The notes beneath the pieces were generated by a model that saw only the letters and a program-made list of their open reading frames with translations, was not told the origin of the DNA and made no database searches. A stretch of 22,792 nucleotides of DNA from Chromera velia (taxonomy: Eukaryota; Sar; Chromeraceae), in NCBI GenBank assembly GCA_018398765.1, contig JAHBMJ010002076.1, positions 1 through 22,792 on the forward strand, read 5' to 3'. The stretch's first letter is position 1; every line of letters begins with the position of its first letter. The translations under genes were made by a program, and so were the position numbers. Shown here in pieces: positions 1 to 8,810 of this stretch.

Positions 1-27
1 GTGGGTGGGTGGGTGGGTGGGTGGGTG
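1..27. repeat. (GGGT)n microsatellite at window edge
   Basis: About seven tandem GGGT units open the window. The G-triplets could form a G-quadruplex. The tract lies just upstream of the ATG at position 48, so it may be in the 5' leader or promoter of the first gene, but the window edge cuts the context. Confidence 0.9.
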
Positions 28-47
28 GAGAGTGTGTGTGGGGATCC

Positions 48-3000
48 ATGGAGGGTATTGGATCCGACGTCTTCAAGCGTCTCCTCGAGTGCAAATTCAA
101 TTTGGAGACGGAAAGCCACTCCACAGATAACCCAGAGAAAAGAGCCGAAAGAACAGCAGAGTACAAAAAGCTTCTCCAACATACCCTGTCTTGGTATTCC
201 GACCTGATCCATGCGGACTTCCATGGACGGTCCCGGTATACGTTCCTTCTCGATCAGGCTGTGAGGGCTCTCATGGGCCCTGCGTTCGTGTCCGGATTCA
301 GGTTAGTCAGAAATGGGAATGCAGAGGAAGTGCGTGGAAGATTTCATGCCGGTCACCCTTTCTTGATCTTTTACTTGTTCGAGTTTTGAAGTGCACTTCT
401 TCGATTTCGTCGATGGTATTTTTATTGTGAGTGCATCCATCTTGATTTTGTACCTCGGGTTATTCTCACCTTCTTAGGCTTTTGCTGCATTGGTTCCGCT
501 GCCTTGCTGCCACTTGAGCATCTACGTCTGACAAAGAAACCGTCCATAATGTTGTCTCTCTTCTCAGGATGCTTTATTTTAGAATTGTCTCCACCGTGAT
601 GCACAGTCATTACGTGCAGTGCCAGGTGTAAAAATGTATGAATGCATGAATGGAAGCAGACAAGTAACGATGGACATGCTCCCTCTGAAGGAAACCAACC
701 AGCCCGGACTGGACACGTCCTTTTCGGAGAGGACAAACACAAATTTGGGGGCCTCGATGTCCATGCGGTCCATGACCACAGGGCTGAACCAGTCCCTGTC
801 CTTTCACCTGGGCAACGAATCTTCCGTCTCTGCCCGCCCGGCCCGTCTCTCTACCTCCAACATTGGCTTCCTTTCCTCGCGCTCTCTGTTGCATGAGAGT
901 CAGTCTGGCGGAGCAACAATGACTGCGCGGTCTCCCTCTGTGTCCCCTGCTGCTGAACGGAGGGGAGTACCGTACAGTAGCAGCCCGAGAGGGAAGCAGA
1001 GCCCCCGACAGAGAGGGAGAGCTGCTTCTAGGTTGAAGACGAGGGGGCAAATGCGGAAGAGCATGCAGCTCAACAGAGTGGCGTCAGGAGTGGGGGTACA
1101 CTCGGAGGATGCTGCTGCCTCAGCAGCTGCAGCCGCAAAGTTAGTCAGTCCGTCTGTCTGTCTGTCTGTACATTTGAGTGGGGAGAAACGAAAGAGAAGG
1201 AGGGAAAGGAACAGAGAGAGAAACATGCTGTGTAGATATGTGTGTGTGTGTGAGATAGAGAGAGAAAGACAGACGCCGAAAGAACATGAGGGAAACCGAG
1301 AAAGAAGTGGAGACATAAAGTGAAAGAAAGACGGGGACAGAGACGGAGACAAGAGGGGAGACAGAAAGGAAAATAGAAAAGAACAAGAGTCAATGCGTGG
1401 CACGCGACCTTTGCAAGTATCCTTTTGCCTCCTTTTCAATCATCCGTCTGCAGGGAGCACTTCAACGCCTTCACCCAATTTTGTGAGTCCGTGCACATTG
1501 GTCCTTTCCTGAAGAACACCTACCACCGCCTGTCCCTTGCGGGTTTTCTTCACAGAAGTCACGAAGGGGCGCCTGCCCTTGTCCTCCCTTCCTACGTCTC
1601 CCACAAGCTCCACTACTACGGACACACCAACCCTTTGTACAGCGTGCTGCACTACCACTACGCAGGCCTCAACGTGATTGCCTGCCGCGTAGAACCCCTC
1701 ATGCATGAGTCCGAACGAAGAGACACAGACATACACAAGGGTGAGGCAGGAGGCAAGGGCAAGGAGTGTCATCACAACCACAGTCACCATACCCACAGTC
1801 ACTCTGCAATAAGCAGTCATGTCCAGCTGAACACTCAAGGGCTTTCCCATCACAAAAATGAGACCACACCCCTTCCCATCAGCCGAGAAGCCACAGTCAC
1901 CGTCTCACCCCATTTTCCTACTGGAGCAGCAGCAGCAGATGTGTTCTCTCCATCCAGTCCTGGAAAGAAGAAGAGCATTCTGAAGGTAGGCTCCCAGACA
2001 GGAATGCTCTCAGCAACAGCAGCTATGTTGAATGCAGAGACGGGGGGGGTTGCGAAACTTGCTGTTTTAATGGGAATTTCGGAAAGTCACGCGAGGGCAT
2101 TGGTCCTTCTGATCAAACTCGGGAAGCTTGACCCTTCCTCTCTTGACCTTCCTCACACAGCCAAGCAGTCTCAGATGCTCCAACGACACACACAAACCCT
2201 AGACCTTGCCCCGTTCGATGACACAGCCGAGGCTGCCGATTTATTGGGGCAAGGATTGAGAAAACTTGCTCCTGAGGTTGTGCACACATTCGACCCTGAG
2301 CTTTTTGCGTTTGCCGGCAGGTGTGCTATCGCATCGGCACGCCATCGCTCAGGATTGCAGCGTGCACGCCTGCGCCTCCTTCCCCCAGGGGGCGAGCATC
2401 AAGCAGACGGGGAGAGTGGAAAGGACGGGAAGACCTCACAGGGCAGCCTGGCGGCCCAGATGGCTTCCAAGAAGAGTCAAAGAAAGGTCGCCTCGGTCCA
2501 AATTCACACAGACGCCAGTTTGGTGATTGCTGCCGCTGTGCCTCAGAACCTTCACGGTACATGGTTCACAGACGTCCTCCCCGATGCAGAGGGAGGGCCC
2601 CACCTGCCTGGAGCAGAGGTGGAGGCAGAAGTGGTGGAAGTGTCCCGGCGGCCCCTTGCGCCTGCGTGGAGGCAAGAGCAGCTTCTGGCCGTTACTGACC
2701 GCTTGAAGCGGGGCACTTTCCGCAGTGCGGCAGGGTTCTTTTTGCAGGAGTTTCAGAAGGATGATAAGGGAGGGGACTTGTCGGAGTTGCCTTTTGAGGA
2801 GGCAGTCACAAGAGAAGCAGGAGCCTGCCTGCAACAGTTTTCGGCCTGTTTCAAGCAACATGGAACTGCGGAGGTTGTCCCTGCCCCTCAACCTCAAACA
2901 CTCAAAGTCAGCAATCGGATCATGAAGTTCCCTTTGTTGACTGAGACAATTTGTTTTCTGGTGTTTCTCCGCATGCTTCCTTCTCGTGATATCGCCCTTT

Positions 3001-5708
3001 TCTTGCTCCGGATTGAAACTTCCTGCTTTTCTTTTTCCACGGCTGTCCTGCTCTCATCTGATTCTCTCGGTCAACTTCTACTATTTATATTTGCGTATTT
3101 TTTTTCGATCCGCAATGTTTGCATGGTGCAGGAGATCGGACTCGCCTCCAGTCTTGTACGGGTGTTGTCGAAGAGGTGGTTTAGAGACGCCCTGCACAAC
3201 GGGAGGGTGACTCTGGCACCCACCGGGAAGGGTCTGACGATAGGGAAAGGTCTGATGGATGACGTGGATGCAGAGCTTTTGGCCTCCCTGTCTCCCCGTA
3301 AGGGAATCGAGGCCAGACAGATGATGGACGGGGAGATGGTGAAGGACACAGCAGTGGGGATGCTGTCTCCTCGAGAGCGGTGGCTGTACAATCCTGTGGG
3401 GGTCATGGGGGGGTCACTTGCAAATGCCCTCAAGGCTGCCAGTGAGTCCCAAGCAAAGGGAAAAGACGCCCCTTCTACCCCGACCAACGGGGCCCTGTTA
3501 GAGAGTCCCGCTTTGCGTACGGGGTGTGGGGCGGAGGTGGAGGTTGACGTTTCCCTCGGTCTCCTTCCTGCCGAGCTAGCAGCACTTCGCAGGGAGAGAA
3601 GACGAAAAGAGGAGGGTGAGAAGAGAGCCCGAGTCTGTAAACCGCTCGACAAGAGATGTCTTGCGAGGTCCACACTCCATCTGAAAGCACATTTACACAA
3701 ACAAAAACGAGGCATTAGACAAGCCCAAAAAGCGACTGTCGCCCGATTACGCTCTTCCCGCTTCGCCCCTTCAGGTTTTGCCTTCACACGACAGGGTCCC
3801 TGGACCGTCACCCACTCTTCGCCCTTCGAAATCTCCGGGGACCTAGCGTCCCTTGCCCGTCCGATCTTACCTGCAACGGCTGAGGAAAATCAAGAAGCCC
3901 CCCAGGCTCCCCTGAGTGCCGGGGGGAGTCACACATCCGGGGGGATTTCCCGTGCATCTTCTTCTGGTGCTTTGGTCTCCCGCCCCAGAAGCAATAGTCG
4001 AATGAGCGTCGTGTCAAAAGTGGAAGAGGACGATGCCAGGAGTGTGGCAGGAGAGAGTGTTGTCGCTCCCTCTGTTTACAGTGCAACCCAAAACGGGCCG
4101 AATGGATACGCGACGGCCAGCCCAGTAAGAGGCTGGACTCTCGAGATTGCAGGCAAACCGTCGAGACACTCTACAGTCTCTGCGTTCCATCGGGAACATT
4201 TCGGATCGGGAAATTTGACCGTCTCTTCCGATTCCCATGCGGACTTCTCCGCAGACTCCAGTGACCCTTTTTTTTGGTTTGCACACAAGAAACCCCAAGC
4301 ATTTGCCGCCTTGCCAGTGAGAAAGAAGATCAAGGCTGCTTTGGAAATGCACCAAAAGGAGGTGGAAGCATCAGCAGTCCACTCTCTATCCGAGAAGGAG
4401 AAATCGGAGACGGCATTTCGTCGCATGGGTATGCTTTCCCCTGCAGACCCGGGACCCACGGTGGTCTCTCTTTTTTCTTCCGGGCCCCGAATTGCTTCAA
4501 GCGGTCCGGGGGGCCCGCTGGGGGGTGTGAGTGCAAAGCGATCAGTCGGGGCTTCAGACAGAGACAACAGCAGCGGTCGCACAGAAGCCCAAGGGGACAA
4601 CGCGAATGGGGCTGGGGGAAACGCACGACTCGCGTTCACTAATCAGATGACTGCGCCGTTTGATGTCGATAGTCTGGTTGGGACTCCGATGAAATTTGAA
4701 TATTCCGATACTCTCAGCCGCACGCCCTCCCTGTCGACTCTGATGGCCCCCCTCTTGACAGACGAAATGAGGGTGCACCTGAATGAAGCCAGACAGGCTC
4801 GGTTGATGATGAAGGAGAATAAAGAAACAGCCGAGTTCAGATTTCAATTCGGAAACAGACTCGGCCTCCCCCCTCCCCAACCTGCCTCATCAGTAGCCCT
4901 TCCGCCCTCCCCCCCCACCCAGGGCAGACGCCTTTCCGATTCCGGGCACAGTGAGGGTCTGGTAGAGAGCCCTACATCGAGGGGAGTGTGGAGGAGACGC
5001 ACGGTCGCAAGCGATAAGGCCGGACAGGCACCGAAGATAGCGCAATTAAAGAGACAATTGTCATTGGACGCACGCAAAGCCACTACTCGCTCCAACAAAA
5101 TCGATGAAGACAGTTTCTTTACCCCAAAGAATCTCGCGTCTCTCAAGGGAGATGGAGAGGGAAACGAAGATCGCGAAAAAATAGGGGTTGATCCCAAAAA
5201 CCTCTCATTAAGCCCGAATGCCAAATTTGGGGGTCTCAGTTCGCTCTCCTTCCTCAAGGCAGTTCGAAGACTTCGAAGACGAAGCAAGGACAGTAACCCA
5301 AATGAGGGCTCACCCACGGAGCCCGCCGTAGACTCTGGGATCTTTACCCTCGATCCACACGTCGACGATGCTCGGAACGTTTTCTCTGTCGACAAAGGGA
5401 AGAGCGCCCTGGGAGGGGGGTTCATGATGACTCTGCCGAGCTGTTGTAGGTGTCATGACCCCGTACCAATCTCTCAAGACAGGCCGCGTCTAAAGCTTGA
5501 GCTCAAGTATACAGACGAGATCGGTCTCGTTCTCAGCGATGGCGGTTGGTACTCTCAGGTCGGGGGAAAGTACAGGTTTGTCTACGAGGCAGCCGCAGAC
5601 ACTCAGCACATGTGGCCTTTCTTGAAGGCACGCAAAGTGCCCTCAGCGCAGCTAATGTATTTGGTTGTGCCAGCAGACGGACACATGGATGCTTTCACGC
5701 TTTCGTGA
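48..5708 (+). CDS. Five-exon gene, large protein of unknown function (about 1,596 residues)
   Basis: Proposed exons are 48-301, 568-625, 691-1139, 1454-2906 and 3132-5708, ending in TGA. The start is the ATG at 48 (ccATGG context); the frame is also open upstream to the window edge, so an earlier start is possible. Junctions keep phase: 2 at the first and third introns, 0 at the second and fourth. The protein starts with a mixed helical part (to about residue 104). A basic Ser/Arg-rich part follows, ending in an Ala run. Next are an aromatic/His-rich stretch (HFNAFTQFCESVHIGPF), a His cluster near residues 360-380, and a mixed globular part to about residue 740. The long polar Ser/Pro/Gly-rich C-terminal half is probably disordered, with a compact tail (LKLELKYTDEIGLVLSDGGW onward). 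I recognise no domain family, signal peptide or catalytic motif. The coding call rests on a 1,284-codon stop-free exon pair and the phase-matched introns. The second intron is the least certain. Confidence 0.75.
302..567 (+). other. Intron 1 of the 48-5708 gene
   Basis: The donor is attcag|gttagt and the acceptor ttctcag|gatg. The upstream frame reaches a stop at 387-389 if not spliced. Splicing is phase 2 and joins AG to G (Arg). An alternative acceptor at 476-477 leads to a stop after 13 codons, so 567 is preferred. Confidence 0.65.
626..690 (+). other. Intron 2 of the 48-5708 gene (short, acceptor uncertain)
   Basis: The donor is tgccag|gtgtaa; the exon frame stops at once (gtg taa) without splicing. 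The acceptor ctgaag|gaaacc gives a 65-nt phase-0 intron and enters the frame open to intron 3. The AG ending at 702 (ccaaccag) is also in phase and would give 77 nt. Confidence 0.45.
1140..1453 (+). other. Intron 3 of the 48-5708 gene, with (GTCT)n repeat
   Basis: The donor is gcaaa|gttagt and the acceptor gtctgcag|ggagc. Phase 2 on both sides gives AAG (Lys) at the junction. The 314-nt intron holds a (GTCT)n tract near 1148-1170, a (GT)n run and purine-rich DNA. Its translation is low complexity, unlike the flanking exons. Confidence 0.75.
2907..3131 (+). other. Intron 4 of the 48-5708 gene, stop-free and a multiple of three
   Basis: The donor is ctcaaa|gtcagc and the acceptor atggtgcag|gagatc, both phase 0. 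The 225-nt tract is T-rich and without stops, so an ORF caller reads through it. The read-through peptide is Phe/Leu-rich and quite unlike the polar sequence on both sides. The GTC donor is weak, so retention of a 75-codon in-frame insert is possible. Confidence 0.6.
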
Positions 5709-6744
5709 GCAAAAATTGTATATATTTTTAATTAAAGTCATTTAAATAATTCAAATTCAAATTTCAGTAACTGCTATAGGGTGAATCATATCGTGAATCA
5801 TTATTGCGAGGAATGTCAAAAGGTATTACTATAATTTATAAAACTGTCACTAAAACAGAATACTTAAAAATCTAACTGAAGATGAACTCTAGTACTTCAA
5901 AAACTTTGAAGTCGTCTTAAAAATATTTTTCAATGAGGAATCATAATGTGTAAAATGCTTTTTAGACTTGTTTTTTTAAGTGTCGCAGTGTTTATGATCA
6001 TACAATAATATGTAAAGTCTAGTATAAAGTAAATTATCTTTATAATAAAGTTTAACTGATATTGTCTAACTCTCTACGCAACTTTAGATCTGACTGCTAG
6101 TATGACTGCAAACTTTTAATAGATTTTGAGCTGATACATGCGTTGTACATCGTTGCACATTTAAAAAATGAGGAAAATTTTTGAAAATCAACGCGGCTTT
6201 GATTTAGTTTCTTTTGTCAAGTTGCTAAAAAAACTAGTCACAAAAAGTTAAGTTATAGTATAATTTTTGTAAAGAAAGGTATATTTTAGTAGGTTTCACA
6301 CTCCGAGTCTTTTTGTTTCTATATTTTTATATATATACTTCATAAAAACACACAAATTAATAAAACATGATACAAAAAAATGATATATCTGGTTTATAGT
6401 ATAGTTTTTAATGAACGTTACTTTTATTCTAGTTTTTGTTATTTCTGAATGGTAAAGTATATAACAAAATACACACAATCACGTAAATTAATATCTAGGG
6501 CTGCAAGTGTAGGGTGCATATACAAATATGGAAATTACCTAGCCAAGTGCAATCCTAAGTGCAATCATATGACCGTCTAGACCACCGTCAACCGGCATCT
6601 ACCCCGTAATAAGGAGAAGATTTGGAAACCAACGATTCGTCTCCGAAAAGAAACGACGCTCAAACCAGGAATCTTCTCTGTTTCAGAGCTGAGTAGGATG
6701 ATGATTACGGCATCCATAGTTGACTTATTAGCTATACAAGGGTG
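5709..6744. other. AT-rich intergenic region between convergent genes
   Basis: About 1 kb, strongly AT-rich between 5710 and 6520 and more balanced from about 6540. ORFs are short and low complexity, and I see no tRNA or other RNA gene. It probably holds the 3' untranslated region of the plus-strand gene; an aataaa-like site lies near 6043. Confidence 0.7.
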
Positions 6745-6835
6745 TTACCAAAGCCCTGCGCCAGACTCCAAGCGACTCCCATCATCCGGTTCCTGCCAGT
6801 TTTTTTGGCCCCCCTGGTCCTTGAGCGAGAAGAGC
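6745..6835 (-). other. Candidate terminal exon of the minus-strand gene
   Basis: Read on the minus strand, ttggatgcag|g is an acceptor followed by about 29 polar, coding-looking codons (LFSLKDQGGQKNWQEPDDG...) ending in TAA at 6747-6745. It could be the last exon of the gene whose exons lie at 7997-11069. The intervening intron would be about 1.16 kb and filled with microsatellites. The link is inference: phase 2 is needed here, while the exon at 7997 ends in phase 0, so another exon or another phase assignment would be required. Confidence 0.25.
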
Positions 6836-6966
6836 CTGCATCCAAGTTTAAAAACAGGCCAATCTGTCAAGACAAATTGTGTGTAGATCGTCTTGCTGTT
6901 CAAAGAAACGCTAAACAGTAGGCAAACATGTACCAGCACTCACTCTCCCCCTCTTACCCTCTTTCA

Positions 6967-6978
6967 CGCACGCACGCA

Positions 6979-7049
<71 letters not shown>

Positions 7050-7077
7050 ACACACACATACACAGACACACACACAG
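6967..7077. repeat. (AC)n microsatellite
   Basis: An almost continuous CA dinucleotide tract with a few CATA, CGCA and CAGA interruptions. It abuts the (GA)n tract and probably lies in an intron of the minus-strand gene. Confidence 0.97.
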
Positions 7078-7080
7078 AGC

Positions 7081-7100
7081 GAGCTAGAGAGAGAGAGAGC

Positions 7101-7152
<52 letters not shown>

Positions 7153-7205
7153 GAGAGAGAGAAAGAAAGAAAGAAAAAAAAAAAGAAAGAAAGGAAGAAA
7201 GAAAG
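7081..7205. repeat. (GA)n / GAAA purine tract
   Basis: GA repeats pass gradually into GAAA repeats, with no pyrimidine from about 7100 to 7205. This is a long homopurine strand that could form H-DNA. ORFs here encode only Arg/Glu or Ser/Leu runs and are not genes. Confidence 0.96.
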
Positions 7206-7472
7206 TAGAAATAACATACAGTCTGTCTGGAAAAGAAAACATATAGGCTGTCTGTCTCCGTCTGGCTCTGTCTCTCTCTGACTGTCTCCTATATGTTTTT
7301 GTCTTCGTCTCTATCTATCTCTGTCTCTGTCTATGTATGCCTATCTTTGTGTTTTCTCTCTTTTCTCTCTTTCTTTTCTTCTCTAGACTCATTGTCAAAA
7401 CGGTTCTTCAGACACTGTGACACAGACAGACAGACTATATGTTTTTTCTTCTGCCTTCTTTTCTTCACAGAG

Positions 7473-7508
<36 letters not shown>

Positions 7509-7509
7509 G

Positions 7510-7548
<39 letters not shown>

Positions 7549-7996
7549 TAGTCCGTCTTTTCTCTACTTTACATTTTCGCTTCCTTTCTTTCAGACAGAC
7601 CGACGGCCAGACAGGCAGGCAGCGATAAATAGAGACAAACAGACACGGACAGAGATGGACAAAAACAGAGACAGACAGACAGACAGAAATGGACAGATCT
7701 AGAGATGGACAAAGATTGACAGAGATAGACAGACAGAGACAGAGAAAAAGACAGACAGAGACGAAAAGAGACATACAATCAAAAAATAGAGACATATAGA
7801 TACAGACAGAGACAGAAAATGAAGACAGACACAATAGACACACACAGACGCGCACTGTAAGAGAGAAGGCAGCACGCACCACGCCAGGCAGGCAAGTAAG
7901 ATAAGATCAAGTAAGTGGATAGGCACAGACAAAGATAGAAAGACACGCAAAGGCCCGGCACCGTGGAAACAAAGAGACAGAACAAGGAAACCTCAC

Positions 7997-8113
7997 CTGC
8001 AGCTCGTCTGCCATTGTTGCTGCACTTCCAACGACGGACACCTCCTTCTTCGGGACCGTGTTCACTGACAGGTCGTCCTCCTTCAGTTCGTTAACGCTTC
8101 CTCTTTCAATTGT
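7997..8113 (-). other. Candidate alternative or downstream exon of the minus-strand gene
   Basis: On the minus strand a strong pyrimidine-rich acceptor (gttctccttccag) precedes 39 open, coding-looking codons (TIERGSVNELKEDDLSVN...) ending at the donor gctgcag|gtgagg. It is 117 nt and phase 0 at both ends, but in a different frame from the exon reading to the TGA at 8106, which it overlaps by eight bases. Use of this acceptor would remove the TGA; the best matching phase-0 donor inside 8268-8114 is the weak cttcag|gtcgcc. Alternative 3' splicing or a frameshift are both possible. Confidence 0.4.
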
Positions 8114-8609
8114 CTGGAAGGAGAACATGAAAGAGCTTGAGTTTGTTGCCGGCCGACCACGGGGCAGGGACTTCCTCCGAGACGACCACGTCTGAGGCGA
8201 ATAGGTTCCGCTCTGCGATGGCGACCTGAAGCTCTCGAATGATGGTCTGCATCTTTGTGCGTCTGTCCCTGCATACAAAAATGAAGGAGGCATCCACTCT
8301 GTGCACAGGCCATACTGAAATGCCCTAAAAACGCAGGCTATGATGGCCATCAGCCTCTGGGCTAAAAACGGAGGGGACTAGGGCCCCCCCGGAACCCTTA
8401 CGCGAGACCCGGCCAGAACACCCCCGGAAGGCCACAGTACGACTCAAGCGACACAGGCAGGCAGGCAGGCAACAACACCGACAGACAGAGACAGACGAAG
8501 AAACCAATAGACAGAGACACACATAGAAACGCGCCGCACAGACAGGTAGACAGACTATATCGTCCTTTCTTTTCTTTTCAGATAAACTACATCGTCTTTT
8601 CTTCACTTC

Positions 8610-8655
<46 letters not shown>

Positions 8656-8778
8656 TACACACACACAGACAGACTATATGTTTCTTCTTCTCCTTCCTTT
8701 TCTTCATGTACAGACAGACAGACAGACAGACTATATGTTCCTTCTTCTCGCTTCTTGTCTTCATAAACACAACAGAGA

Positions 8779-8810
<32 letters not shown>

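Noticed and set aside
1-27. Telomere repeat
   Set aside because: Plain GGGT units, too short, and coding DNA follows at once; it looks like a microsatellite.
3071-3811. Minus-strand ORF of 246 codons
   Set aside because: A shadow of the plus-strand exon, with no coding features of its own.
7480-7550. CRISPR-like regular repeats
   Set aside because: Simple tetranucleotide runs with no repeat-spacer pattern, in eukaryotic DNA.
7331-7882. Long ORFs on both strands with Ser-Val-Cys-Leu or Thr-Asp-Arg-Gln repeats
   Set aside because: They are translations of the (CAGA)n array; all frames stay open because the four-base repeat has no stop.
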